Notes: generated by a model not told the origin, from the sequence alone. DNA of 64,000 bases from Vibrio cortegadensis (GCF_024347395.1 NZ_AP025472.1:1426001-1490000), one strand, 5' to 3'; numbered from the stretch's first letter, positions 44,073 through 53,111 are shown. Translations and numbers: made by a program.

Positions 44073-45199
44073 TGGCATTAGAATACTATTTAGAGTGCTT
44101 TCAAAACCTGAAAATGAACAGTGCTGGCGGCAAAAAAAGTCCTCATAAAGTGTGTATGCTGCTTGCTGTTATGGACTTGATTCAAGCAGGGCACATAGCA
44201 ACCAACAAGATCTGTTTGAATCAAATTCTTAAAGATCAGTTCACTCATCATTTTGATAATCTAGCCCAGAGTAAAGATAAAAACACACCCGAAAATCCTT
44301 TCTTTCATTTAAGAAGTGAAGGCTTTTGGTATCTTTCTTACCATGACGGTTACGATCAAGCCTCAACCAGTCGCTATTCAGCAAAAGCAGTCTCTTATGC
44401 GTATATTGACGATGAACTGTTTAGCTATATGAAAAGTTATATTGTTTCTAATGAGCTAAAAGAGGGACTTGTCTCGAATCTATCGGATTTAGCGACGCTA
44501 TATCATCAGTGGTTGATTGATATTGGAAAGTCTGAAAAAACAGCGAGTAATTATCTTGGAGCGATAAGAGGTTCGATATCTAATTGGTTGATGGAGGAGG
44601 GTGAATTAGAAGTGCCACTCACTGATGTCAATTCATATCGTAAATTTGTCAGTTATGAAGAGAAGGCAAGAAAACTGGAACAGTTTCAAATTCGTGATTC
44701 TAGAGGGAAGGGGATGTATAGCGCCGCTTTATCCCACTATCACAAGTTTTTAGCTGATTTATCCCAAGTTGACGTTAATGCAGATATCAAGCAGGTTATG
44801 ACTGATAAGACTCTGTCTGAAACCGAAAAGACCATCTTGGTTAATACAAGGGTCGGGCAAGGACATTTCAGATCCAAACTGATTCAAATGTGGGGTGGTT
44901 GTGCCGTTACAGGCTATCGTAATACTCAGTTGTTATTGGCATCACACATTAAACCTTGGCGAGACTCTAACAACGAGGAACGCTTAGACAGGTTCAACGG
45001 TTTATTGCTTCTAGCCAACCTAGATAAAGCCTTTGATCTTGGTTTCATCTCCTTTGATGATCACGGAAAGGTTCTCATCTCTAGTTACTTGGAATCGCCA
45101 GATGTGATTGGTTTAAAAGAGGATATGTCGTTCAATATCATGCCAGATCACAAGCCATACCTTAGATATCATCGAGGGGAGCTATTTAAAGGGCTTTAA
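44072..45199 (+). CDS. SBD-like / HNH endonuclease, candidate type IV restriction enzyme
   Basis: A 375-residue three-part protein. Residues 1-95 (FQNLK, KKSPHKVCMLLAVMDL at 22-36, ENPFFHLRSEGFWYL at 74-88) look like the sulfur-binding domain that lets ScoMcrA-type enzymes read phosphorothioated DNA. Residues 137-235 resemble a SAM-like core-binding domain as in tyrosine recombinases (YHQWLIDIGKSEKTASNYL). Residues 262-335 form an HNH_2 nuclease: CAVTGYRN from Cys277, ASHIKPW at 290-296, ERLDRFNGLLL. It is coupled to a methyltransferase and sits beside a tRNA. The PT-DNA role is inferred from motifs. Confidence 0.78.
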   Translation: MALEYYLECFQNLKMNSAGGKKSPHKVCMLLAVMDLIQAGHIATNKICLNQILKDQFTHHFDNLAQSKDKNTPENPFFHLRSEGFWYLSYHDGYDQASTSRYSAKAVSYAYIDDELFSYMKSYIVSNELKEGLVSNLSDLATLYHQWLIDIGKSEKTASNYLGAIRGSISNWLMEEGELEVPLTDVNSYRKFVSYEEKARKLEQFQIRDSRGKGMYSAALSHYHKFLADLSQVDVNADIKQVMTDKTLSETEKTILVNTRVGQGHFRSKLIQMWGGCAVTGYRNTQLLLASHIKPWRDSNNEERLDRFNGLLLLANLDKAFDLGFISFDDHGKVLISSYLESPDVIGLKEDMSFNIMPDHKPYLRYHRGELFKGL

Positions 45200-45285
45200 T
45201 TAGTTGATTCAATACTTTGTGCTGACTGGCACATAAATCTCGGTCATTAACCTCTATAATTGTGAATAATTAATCAGAAGAGGGA

Positions 45286-45552
45286 ATGCCGATGCTCAAT
45301 GAAAATCATGCCTTTATTTTAGATTTTCCAGATCTTAAATTAGACATTGTTCAGCTCAATCATGATGACCCTACATTTAAAGCCGACCTACAAAAATACC
45401 ACCTGTTAGACTACAACATCCGTGAACTTGAAGTTTCCGGTAGCCCAATTGATGACGAAAATATGCATACACTTAAGCTTCAGAGAATGGAGTTGAAAGA
45501 TTTACTGTATCAGCAACTAACAAAACATCATCAAGAGGCAAAGCAAGAATAA
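45286..45552 (+). CDS. DUF465 (YdcH-like) small protein
   Basis: An 88-residue helical, coiled-coil protein of the DUF465 family. The family shape is visible in LQKYHLLDYNIRELE and LKLQRMELKDLLYQQL, where the pattern KxxRLxLKDxLyxxL is typical. Function unknown. AGAGGG stands before the ATG. A perfect 12-bp hairpin follows and is shared with the convergent HAD gene. Confidence 0.8.
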   Translation: MPMLNENHAFILDFPDLKLDIVQLNHDDPTFKADLQKYHLLDYNIRELEVSGSPIDDENMHTLKLQRMELKDLLYQQLTKHHQEAKQE

Positions 45553-45625
45553 CATCGTTTCTGGTTAACTCGATATCAATGAGTTTTAAGCCTTTTTAAA
45601 GATATTCGATAGCTTTTGTAGTCAC

Positions 45626-45655
45626 TAATGCCCAGTAGTCATTTACTGGGCATTA
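45626..45655. terminator. Bidirectional hairpin between DUF465 and HAD genes
   Basis: TAATGCCCAGTA (45626-45637), a 6-base loop, TACTGGGCATTA (45644-45655): a perfect 12-bp stem between two convergent genes. The flanks are only moderately T-rich. Confidence 0.65.
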
Positions 45656-45665
45656 ATCGTAAATG

Positions 45666-46385
45666 CTAAGATAAATTTTGCCAATATCTCAACCCTTCCA
45701 AAACGCCTTGAGCATGAGTTGCTTGGCTTGTGTATACATTTTCCCTACTGCTAAGGTGAGCCACTTCTTGGTAGTGGTTAGCGACTAAAATAGCATTAAT
45801 GCCGTCAATTGTGAGCATAGACGTATCATTGGCAGAGTCACCTGCAACACACACTTCTTCAGGCGTTAAATTGTTCTTTTCTAAAAGGTAATGAATGGCT
45901 GCGGCTTTTGTAATACCTTTTGGTGTTATATCCAGAAACCATCCATGAGAGTAGGTAAGACTAACATGAATAGCGTTGTCTTTTAATGCGCTCTCAAGTT
46001 CAGCGAATTGATGCTCGTTTATCGTCCCTTCTATGGTGATTTTGTAGGGGCTCTGATGTTGCTCACTGCATTGACCTAAAAAATCGAAGTTTTGAATGAC
46101 AGCTTCAACTTTTGGCTTGTTCCATGTTGATTGGAGCTTATTCTGCCAGGCTAAATCGACATCAAAATTGTGATGAATTTGAGTCCCGATATCACTGATG
46201 ATGCAATAGGGAGAGAGGTAGTTATCACCTGCTAGTCCCTCTTTTATAGAAGGTAACGTTCTACCTGTGGCGATGACAAAATGCAGATCAGGCTGCTCGC
46301 TTAGGTAATTGGAAAGCTGAGTCACACCCATTGATGATCCTCCGTCAAGAGTCCCATCAAAATCACATATCAACATCTTAATCAT
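45666..46385 (-). CDS. HAD-IIB (Cof-like) hydrolase
   Basis: A 239-residue cytoplasmic phosphatase of the haloacid dehalogenase superfamily, type IIB. The motif I nucleophile is seen in LICDFDGTLDGG (Asp8 and Asp10), motif III is a Lys in PKGITKAAA near 153, and motif IV is AGDSANDTSML near 177. Such enzymes dephosphorylate sugar phosphates or nucleotide cofactors; substrate unknown. It is separated from hutD by 127 bases on the same strand and has no clear role in haem use. Confidence 0.85.
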   Translation of the reverse strand: MIKMLICDFDGTLDGGSSMGVTQLSNYLSEQPDLHFVIATGRTLPSIKEGLAGDNYLSPYCIISDIGTQIHHNFDVDLAWQNKLQSTWNKPKVEAVIQNFDFLGQCSEQHQSPYKITIEGTINEHQFAELESALKDNAIHVSLTYSHGWFLDITPKGITKAAAIHYLLEKNNLTPEEVCVAGDSANDTSMLTIDGINAILVANHYQEVAHLSSRENVYTSQATHAQGVLEGLRYWQNLS

Positions 46386-46512
46386 CGGCTGAATACCACT
46401 CTAGAAAACTATAGAAGCGAAAAATCGCACTGTAATTATCTAGATTGGATCAACTCAGTTTTAGAAACAAGCACTTGTGCTGTGAATTACTTCATAATAT
46501 GACGCAACCTAT

Positions 46513-47292
46513 CTAAATAGCATAAACCGTTGGAAAATCGAGAGTAGGATGCGATTGAACAAATGTCTGGTGACCATAAACGTGTTCAATCATTGTGGGT
46601 GTGATCGCCTCCCAAGGTGTTCCGTCAGCTTGAAGCTTGCCACTCTTTAACACAATAACTCGATCTGAATATTGCGCGGCTAAATTTAAGTCATGCATCA
46701 CTATGATGACCGCAGCCCCCTCATTTGCTAACTGGCGTGCTAAGCGAAGGGTGTTATGTTGGTGGGCAAGATCCAATGCAGAGGTCGGTTCATCAAGCAT
46801 GATGATCTTACGTGAACTTTGGCTGACTTGCGTTAGCACTCTCGCAAGATGAACTCGCTGTTTTTCACCTCCAGAAAGTGAAGGGTAGAGCCTCTGCGCC
46901 AAATGACCAATGCCCGTTTTTTCCATCATGTTTGAAGTTATGGCTTGCAGTTCTTTGTTCGGCAACTCTAAAGGTAAGCCGCCAAGTTCGACAACTTCCT
47001 GCGCATTAAAAGCGAAAGATAAAGTGCTATGTTGCGGAAGGACACCTAACTGCTTTGCAAGATTTTGGCTATTCCAACGCTGTTTATGCTGATCAAAATA
47101 GTGAATATTGCTATTACTTTCGATCTCGCCACACAGAATTTTTAAGAGTGTGCTTTTTCCTGCACCATTGGGTCCAAGTAAGGTCGTTACTTGCCCACAT
47201 TGAAGTTCAATATCGACATTATCCAAAATCAATTGGTTGTTTATTTGATAGGAAATATTAGATGCGGAAATCGCGGTTGAATGGGAGTTCAT
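46513..47292 (-). CDS. hutD: Haem ABC transporter ATPase HutD
   Basis: A 259-residue cytoplasmic ATPase of the HmuV type. Walker A is GPNGAGKSTLLK near residue 40, the signature is LSGGEKQRVHLARVL near 141 and Walker B is IIMLDEPTSALD near 163. It drives haem import through HutC. It starts one base into the end of hutC and is the last gene of the tonB1-exbB1-exbD1-hutB-hutC-hutD operon, the order known from V. cholerae. Confidence 0.93.
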   Translation of the reverse strand: MNSHSTAISASNISYQINNQLILDNVDIELQCGQVTTLLGPNGAGKSTLLKILCGEIESNSNIHYFDQHKQRWNSQNLAKQLGVLPQHSTLSFAFNAQEVVELGGLPLELPNKELQAITSNMMEKTGIGHLAQRLYPSLSGGEKQRVHLARVLTQVSQSSRKIIMLDEPTSALDLAHQHNTLRLARQLANEGAAVIIVMHDLNLAAQYSDRVIVLKSGKLQADGTPWEAITPTMIEHVYGHQTFVQSHPTLDFPTVYAI

Positions 47293-48326
47293 TAAATTTT
47301 TCCCCTTTGCGTGAACAGTAAATACAAAAAGAAAGGGGCACCGATGATGGCGGTAACAATCCCTACTGGAAGCTCTGCAGGGCTGACCGCAACTCTTGCA
47401 AACATGTCAGCACCAGTCAGTAATAACCCACCGAGTAAGGCCGATAATGGAAGTAAAGTTTTATGGTTTGGACCAGCAAGCATTCGGCCAAGGTGGGGGA
47501 TAATGAGTCCGATAAATCCGATCATTCCAGATAAACTGACAGTGATCCCAACGCCGACAGCGCTCAGTACGATCATCCGCTTTTTAAGTGACTGAACATT
47601 AACACCCAGGTGCTTGGCTTCCGCTTCCCCCAGAAGAAGAGCATTGAGGCCAGATGCATTTCTGATGAATATCGTTAGCAATATCAGAAGGCCAACAGAG
47701 GCGAAGATTAAATCAGTCCATTTAGCACCGGCAAGCGATCCCATTGACCACAAAGAGAGGTCGCGCAGCATTTGATCGTCGGCGATAAAGTTTAAATAAC
47801 CGATACCCGCACCAGAAAGCGCACTGATAGCCACGCCAGCCAATAGCATTACGGTTATCGACGTTCCGAACTTACTGGTACCTAGACGATAGACTATCAA
47901 TGTCGTTATTGCGCCACCAAGAAAAGCAAAAACTGGCACGGCAGCAAAATCCATCAGCATTGGATATTCTTGAGCTACGGATGAAAACAGCACGATCGCA
48001 AGTGCTGCCCCTAATGCCGCCCCGGCAGAAACGCCAATAATCCCCGGCTCCGCTAGTGGGTTACGAAATAGCCCCTGCATGACAACCCCTGATATCGCTA
48101 ATATTGCTCCGACCAACATGCATAGCAAGGTTCTTGGCAAACGTACTTGGTGAATGATGAGATCAACATGGGCAGGAGTGCCCGATAGCCATGGATTAAG
48201 GCTACTGAAGCTATCGAACAATGTAATTGCCATTGGGCCCGTTGCTATAGAACTTAAAGCAATAAACAGAAGCAGAGCCCCGTTTATCCACAACAGTTTT
48301 GAATATGAGATGTACTTTAACAACAT
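47292..48326 (-). CDS. hutC: Haem ABC transporter permease HutC
   Basis: A 344-residue FecCD-family permease with about ten hydrophobic helices. Typical stretches are RLPRTLLCMLVGAILAISGVVMQ near residue 58, RNPLAEPGIIGVSAGAALGA near 88 and GMIGFIGLIIPHLGRML near 268. It moves haem across the inner membrane with HutB and HutD. It lies 9 bases after hutB and overlaps hutD by one base. Confidence 0.93.
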   Translation of the reverse strand: MLLKYISYSKLLWINGALLLFIALSSIATGPMAITLFDSFSSLNPWLSGTPAHVDLIIHQVRLPRTLLCMLVGAILAISGVVMQGLFRNPLAEPGIIGVSAGAALGAALAIVLFSSVAQEYPMLMDFAAVPVFAFLGGAITTLIVYRLGTSKFGTSITVMLLAGVAISALSGAGIGYLNFIADDQMLRDLSLWSMGSLAGAKWTDLIFASVGLLILLTIFIRNASGLNALLLGEAEAKHLGVNVQSLKKRMIVLSAVGVGITVSLSGMIGFIGLIIPHLGRMLAGPNHKTLLPLSALLGGLLLTGADMFARVAVSPAELPVGIVTAIIGAPFFLYLLFTQRGKI

Positions 48327-48335
48327 AGTGATAGC

Positions 48336-49199
48336 TTATTGGTATAGAAGGGTGTTTAGACGTTCTGCTTCGTCGAGAGTTGCAAGACCTAAGCCGCCGA
48401 CCAAAGCTGAACCTTTAATTCCGATGACTTGTTTGTGCTGACCTGCTGGAGTCGATGATAAGGTTGGAATTGACTTGATAATATTGTCGATACCTTCGAG
48501 TTTTTTGATGCTGCGATTGCTCACTAAAATCACATCTGGTTGCATTAAAAGCATGGCTTCCATTGACACTGGCTTGAACGATGAGATTGAATCGCTTGCC
48601 GGGTTTATGCCGCCAGCTAGGCGTATAAGCTCATCCATGGTGGTTTCTTTACCAGCAACATAAGGCGCTCTGCCTTCATGAAGTAATAAATAGATAACTT
48701 TTTTCTGTTTGCTATCCTGTGGAATATTGCTATTTAGTTTCGCTACTTTTTGATTAACCGTTGCTTTGATGCTGGCGGCTTTTTGGGTCTGGTTGGTTAT
48801 TTTTGCAATCTCATCAATGCGATCTAATAAGCCTTGAATGGTAGGCTTGGTGTTCACCACATTGACATTGATGGATGACTGCGCCAATAAATCGAGTGTC
48901 GATTGAGGCCCCATTTCATCCGAGCCAATAATGCGCGTCGGCTTTAATGCTAAAAGTCCCTCTGGAGACAGCTGTCGATGATAGCCAATTTTCGGCATGT
49001 TTTCGGTTTGAGGCATTTTACTTGTGACATCCACGGCAACCAGCGACTCTTGAGCGTCTAGGGCAAAAATCAGTTCAGTTACAGCGCTGCCTGCACTAAT
49101 AATTCGCTCCTTCGCAAATGCGGCTGAGGGAGCAGATATGAATGTGAGAGCCAAAACTAAAGAGGCAAGGTTACGGGATGTTTTGAGGTTGTTGAGCAT
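48336..49199 (-). CDS. hutB: Periplasmic haem-binding protein HutB
   Basis: A 287-residue exported protein (signal peptide to about Ala29, PSAAFA) of the HmuT/HutB type. GYHRQLSPEGLLALKPT near residue 72 contains the Tyr and Arg typical of haem coordination in this family, and GSDEMGPQS follows. It passes haem from the outer-membrane receptor to HutC. One base separates it from exbD1. Confidence 0.93.
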   Translation of the reverse strand: MLNNLKTSRNLASLVLALTFISAPSAAFAKERIISAGSAVTELIFALDAQESLVAVDVTSKMPQTENMPKIGYHRQLSPEGLLALKPTRIIGSDEMGPQSTLDLLAQSSINVNVVNTKPTIQGLLDRIDEIAKITNQTQKAASIKATVNQKVAKLNSNIPQDSKQKKVIYLLLHEGRAPYVAGKETTMDELIRLAGGINPASDSISSFKPVSMEAMLLMQPDVILVSNRSIKKLEGIDNIIKSIPTLSSTPAGQHKQVIGIKGSALVGGLGLATLDEAERLNTLLYQ

Positions 49200-49200
49200 T

Positions 49201-49614
49201 CTATTTTTCGTCCATTAGAATTTGAGTCGCTTTAATATTATTGTCTTGTAAGAAAGCGAGTAATTTAACCATATGCTGAATTTCAGCGGCTTTGTCTGAT
49301 GCGATGACGACTTGAAACTTCGGCTTGGTTTTCACTTGTTCAAGCAGTTCCGAAGTGAAGCTTTGCCATGTCAGAAAGGATTTGCCATTCAACCCCCAGT
49401 AGGGATCTTCTTGTAATATGTTGATGGTGATGGACTGACTATCAACCTCAGAAACGGACTCGGTATCTGCCGACGGTAGGTTAACTTCCAGAGATTGAAG
49501 TTTGACTGTCGCGGTTAGAAGTAGAAAAACCATTACAATGAAAATGATGTCTAAAAGGGGCGTTAAATCGGGCTGCTGTGATTCTGACGCCTCGATGTGA
49601 GGACGCTTAATCAT
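49201..49614 (-). CDS. exbD1: ExbD1
   Basis: A 137-residue protein with one membrane helix carrying the functional Asp (LTPLLDIIFIVMVFLLL near residue 22) and a periplasmic C-terminal domain. It belongs to the TonB1 energising complex for haem uptake. It overlaps exbB1 by 4 bases. Confidence 0.93.
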   Translation of the reverse strand: MIKRPHIEASESQQPDLTPLLDIIFIVMVFLLLTATVKLQSLEVNLPSADTESVSEVDSQSITINILQEDPYWGLNGKSFLTWQSFTSELLEQVKTKPKFQVVIASDKAAEIQHMVKLLAFLQDNNIKATQILMDEK

Positions 49615-50291
49615 GTACTCGCCCCCGAGGGAACCGTCAGGTTGGTTTCATTGGTTAATGGAGTCACGAACACGCCATCAATCCACAAGTTGGTATAATT
49701 GAGCGAGTGTTCTAACCGCGCTAAGATTCGATCTGCCCACAGTCCCAATAATTGGGCGCTAGAAATAGCGGGTAACGCGATGATCAGACCAATCGCGGTA
49801 GTTCGCATGGCAAGTCCTAATCCGTCGGCGAGAATATTTGGAGTGATAGAGCCTGTGGTTGCGGCAACACTTTTGAACATATCAATGAGACCAAGAACGG
49901 TACCTAAAAGGCCGAATAGTGGGCTGATCATGCCTATTAAGCCAAGGATCTTCAGCCCAGAACGTAACTTATAACGTTTTTCTTGCAGCCATAAGCCAGC
50001 CACATCTTCACGTAGAGCCTTGTTGATATGACGGTGCGATAAAAGCATCGCGTTTCCCTTCGCAGATAAAGCGCGACGTTTTCTAAGTGAATCAACCAGT
50101 GAATCAATGCCAGATCCGTTCGTGGGATCGAGTTGAGATAATGATTTACGGATGGAATTGTGTGAGCAGCCTGAATAAATCAACAACTGAATCGTACGCT
50201 CAAGTAAGAGTGCGAGGGTGATGACTGAACAGCACAATAGAGGCAAGGCGACAATGCCGAGCTGCGAATACAAATGTGAAAAGTTGAACAT
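49611..50291 (-). CDS. exbB1: ExbB1
   Basis: A 226-residue inner-membrane protein with three hydrophobic segments and the family motif LKILGLIGMISPLFGLLGTV near residues 113-132. Together with ExbD1 it uses the proton gradient to energise TonB1. Standard length for ExbB1 of vibrios. It starts 13 bases after tonB1 and overlaps exbD1. Confidence 0.93.
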   Translation of the reverse strand: MFNFSHLYSQLGIVALPLLCCSVITLALLLERTIQLLIYSGCSHNSIRKSLSQLDPTNGSGIDSLVDSLRKRRALSAKGNAMLLSHRHINKALREDVAGLWLQEKRYKLRSGLKILGLIGMISPLFGLLGTVLGLIDMFKSVAATTGSITPNILADGLGLAMRTTAIGLIIALPAISSAQLLGLWADRILARLEHSLNYTNLWIDGVFVTPLTNETNLTVPSGAST

Positions 50292-50304
50292 GTTGTTTCC
50301 AATA

Positions 50305-51054
50305 CTACTTATTTAAAGAAAATCGAACAGGGATCTGCACTCTGTGTGCAATAGCTTGTCCATCAATAACTTGGGGAGAAAATTGCCAGCCACGGATCGC
50401 CTTAAGTGCAGCTTCATCTAGAATTGGGGTCCCTGAAGAGGTCACCAACTGTTGTTTGACCTGTTTTCCGTGCTCGTTAAGCCAAATCTCATATAAAGCC
50501 GTTCCTTGAATCCCTTTACGCTGTGCAATACGAGGGTAACGAGGTGCTTTTGGTCGCTTTAGAAAGCTAGGTTTGGTGATTAGCTGCGGCTTTTCTGTTG
50601 CGCCAGATTTAGAGGCGACTGGTTTTGCTTCAGTTTGCGGTTCAGTGACTTTTTTCTCAGTCTTGACTGTTTTTTGGTTTGGTTCAGCAGTCTGTTTTTT
50701 TGAAACTACCTTCTCAGTTTTAACGACCTTCTGTTCAACGACAGGCTTTTTTGTCGTGGTCTTTTTGGGTGGTAGAGGTTTCTTAGTCTTAACAGATTTG
50801 CTTTTATTCAGTTTAGGTTTAGTTGCTTCCGTTTTCACCGATTCAGCTTTAACTGTTTCAGGTGTCTTGGATTGTGGGCTCGGAGTAGATGCAGGGGCGA
50901 CAGGTCTACTTTGGGATACGAGCTTGATATTAACTTGCGAAGACTGGCTTCCAACAGGCATGGCAAAAGCTTGTTTCTCTGGAGTAGCCCAAATCACAGC
51001 GGTATGAATGACAAGTGATATGCTTGCGGCTGTAAGATAACGAAAGTTAAGCAC
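50305..51054 (-). CDS. tonB1: TonB1 energy transducer
   Basis: A 249-residue protein: N-terminal membrane anchor (about 1-20), a long periplasmic Pro/Lys/Thr/Val-rich linker (about 50-150, many KTEK, KKP and PKK repeats) and a C-terminal TonB domain (APRYPRIAQRKGIQGTALYEIWLNE, AIRGWQFSP). The extended linker contrasts with the short one of the other TonB in this window. First gene of the hut transport operon, divergent from hutW over a Fur-like region. Confidence 0.93.
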   Translation of the reverse strand: MLNFRYLTAASISLVIHTAVIWATPEKQAFAMPVGSQSSQVNIKLVSQSRPVAPASTPSPQSKTPETVKAESVKTEATKPKLNKSKSVKTKKPLPPKKTTTKKPVVEQKVVKTEKVVSKKQTAEPNQKTVKTEKKVTEPQTEAKPVASKSGATEKPQLITKPSFLKRPKAPRYPRIAQRKGIQGTALYEIWLNEHGKQVKQQLVTSSGTPILDEAALKAIRGWQFSPQVIDGQAIAHRVQIPVRFSLNK

Positions 51055-51112
51055 GAAGAGCTCCGTTTAAAATAAATCAATGCTATTGGGATTATTATAA
51101 ACAGAATAAGAA

Positions 51113-51139
51113 TGAGATCAATTATCAATTGCATTATCA
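51113..51139. promoter_or_regulatory. Fur-like operator between tonB1 and hutW
   Basis: TGAGATCAATTATCA (51113-51127) matches the 7-1-7 Fur consensus at 11 of 14 positions and runs into a second half-site, GCATTATCA (51131-51139). It is centrally placed in the 159-base divergent promoter region, so it could control both hut operons. Confidence 0.55.
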
Positions 51140-51213
51140 TTAAAAAATAATTTATGATAACGACAATGACGAAGCTCTTAGCAGTAAAGAGCGAGACAAT
51201 TAGATAGAACCTC

Positions 51214-52572
51214 ATGAGCAAACAAATAGATTTAAGCCAATTACCTACGAGTATATTAGGAAAAAGTACGCCTGAACCACTGCTTTTTTCCTTTGATCGA
51301 AAATCCTCAGCGCATGCAGGTAGTGGTGCTATCCCCATTAAACCAAATGAGTTTAAACCACGATTTTCAAGCGCATTATCTGAAACGGTAAACATCAGTA
51401 AAAATCGATGTTTATATGTCCATATTCCATTTTGTCGTGTGCGTTGCACATATTGCAATTTTTTCCAACACGCCTCGAGCAAGCAACTGGTTGAAGATTA
51501 CTTTGAAGCGCTAATGATTGAGCTTGAATGGAAAGCAAAACAACCTTGGACTCAAGCGGCGCCATTTCATGCTGTATACATTGGTGGTGGTACGCCTACG
51601 GACTTAACTGCGACTCAAATTGAAAGACTAGGGAAGAGGATTCAACAGCTTTTCCCCTTAACAACGGATTGCGAAATGACATTAGAAGGGCGAATTAACC
51701 GCTTCGACGATGAAATGTTCGATAAATCTCTTGAAGGAGGCTTCAATCGTTTCTCATTTGGTGTGCAGAGTTTTAATTCCAAAGTAAGGCGAGCAGCCAA
51801 GCGACTGGATGATAAAGAGTACGTATTAAATAGAATTCAAGAATTGAGCCATTCAGATCAAGCGCCAATTGTTGTCGATTTGCTCTATGGACTACCTTTC
51901 CAAACCAATGAAATATGGCAACAAGATTTGGAGGATTTTCTTGAAACCGGGGCTCATGGGGTCGATCTTTATCAGTTAATCGAGATGGGCGGCACGCCGA
52001 TGAAAGGGTTGATTGAAAAAGGAAAACTTCCGGAACCTGCATCAACAGAAGAGAAAGCTTACATGTATAAATATGGTGTTGATTTTATGAATGAACATCA
52101 TCTAAATCGCTTGAGCGTGAATCACTGGGCTCGAGATAACAGAGAGCGCAGCATTTACAACAGTTTAGCCAAAACAACAGCAGAAGTATTGCCTGTCGGG
52201 TGTGGTGCCGGTGGCAATGTTGGCGGTGTTGGAATAATGCAACACAGAACACTCGATGGCTATATTGACTCGATCAAAGCGGGAGAGATGCCAATCGCAA
52301 TGATGACTCAATCAGCAGCTTCATCTGATCTCTATTCTATGATCAAAGCTGGATTTGACCGTGGTGTGCTGTCTAGGCGATTACTGCTTCAACATGCACC
52401 ACAAGACCTGTTCAGTTACCTCATGCCACTTTTTTTACACTGGCAGAAAAATGGTTTGGTGAAAGTCAGTAACGATTATTTAAGCTTGACCTTAGCCGGT
52501 GAGTTTTGGGCAGTAACGCTGGCGCAAGGCGTTATTTCAGCATTAGCGAACGTCAATGTTCGTGCCGCATAA
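51214..52572 (+). CDS. hutW: HutW, radical SAM haem-utilisation protein
   Basis: A 452-residue radical SAM enzyme related to coproporphyrinogen III oxidase HemN. The iron-sulfur motif CRVRCTYC uses Cys74, Cys78 and Cys81, followed by NFF; the GGGTPTDL motif binds SAM. HutW proteins belong to the anaerobilin-type group that opens the haem ring and frees iron without oxygen (family knowledge). First gene of hutW-hutX-hutZ; 21 bases separate it from hutX. Confidence 0.92.
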   Translation: MSKQIDLSQLPTSILGKSTPEPLLFSFDRKSSAHAGSGAIPIKPNEFKPRFSSALSETVNISKNRCLYVHIPFCRVRCTYCNFFQHASSKQLVEDYFEALMIELEWKAKQPWTQAAPFHAVYIGGGTPTDLTATQIERLGKRIQQLFPLTTDCEMTLEGRINRFDDEMFDKSLEGGFNRFSFGVQSFNSKVRRAAKRLDDKEYVLNRIQELSHSDQAPIVVDLLYGLPFQTNEIWQQDLEDFLETGAHGVDLYQLIEMGGTPMKGLIEKGKLPEPASTEEKAYMYKYGVDFMNEHHLNRLSVNHWARDNRERSIYNSLAKTTAEVLPVGCGAGGNVGGVGIMQHRTLDGYIDSIKAGEMPIAMMTQSAASSDLYSMIKAGFDRGVLSRRLLLQHAPQDLFSYLMPLFLHWQKNGLVKVSNDYLSLTLAGEFWAVTLAQGVISALANVNVRAA

Positions 52573-52593
52573 ATTGATTTAAGAGTATTAACC

Positions 52594-53085
52594 GTGAATA
52601 AAGACGTACTAGAGTTATTGAAACAAGAACCTTCTTTGCTACCAAGTGATATTGCAAAGCAGTTAGATATTTCAGAAGCCGAAGTTGTTAAGTCATTGCC
52701 TGAAGAGATGGTGACAATGATTGAAGGTGGCGAGGCACAAAACATTTTGGAAGGTTTAGTAGGTTTTGGTGATGTTACGACGATCATTCATTCCTTCGGC
52801 TCAATTTTTGAAGTAAAAGCACCGTTTCCAAAAGGAAAAGTGGCACACGGCTACTACAATTTGATGGGGAGAAACGGGGAACTTCATGGCCATTTAAAGC
52901 TGGATCTAGTGTCAGATATCGCTTTAGTCAGTAAGCCATTTAGAGGAACAGAGAGCCATTACTTCGGTTTCTTTAATGAGGGTGGTGATTCGATATTTAA
53001 AATTTATCTAGGTCGCGATAAAAAACGTCAACTTCTTCCAGAACAGATCAGCGCATTTACATTACTTAAACAAAAATACAAATAA
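52594..53085 (+). CDS. hutX: HutX haem-binding/transfer protein
   Basis: A 163-residue cytoplasmic haem-utilisation protein. The N-terminal region (LLKQEPSLLPSDIAKQLDISEAEVVKSLP) looks like a small helical winged-helix-like segment, and the rest is the HutX/HuvX haem-binding domain. In V. cholerae HutX binds haem and hands it to HutZ (established). The start codon is GTG (52594). It lies between hutW and hutZ, 26 bases before the latter. Confidence 0.92.
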   Translation: MNKDVLELLKQEPSLLPSDIAKQLDISEAEVVKSLPEEMVTMIEGGEAQNILEGLVGFGDVTTIIHSFGSIFEVKAPFPKGKVAHGYYNLMGRNGELHGHLKLDLVSDIALVSKPFRGTESHYFGFFNEGGDSIFKIYLGRDKKRQLLPEQISAFTLLKQKYK

Positions 53086-53111
53086 TAAAAAGTCAGCTTA
53101 AAGGAAATATA

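Noticed and set aside
43199..45240. Possible attachment-site duplication of the tRNA-Val 3' end
   Set aside because: The only similar text downstream (GGCACATAAATC near 45228) shares too few bases, and no integrase is present.
50573..51007. Open frame opposite tonB1
   Set aside because: It is the mirror image of the Pro/Lys-rich linker codons of tonB1, with no ribosome-binding site.
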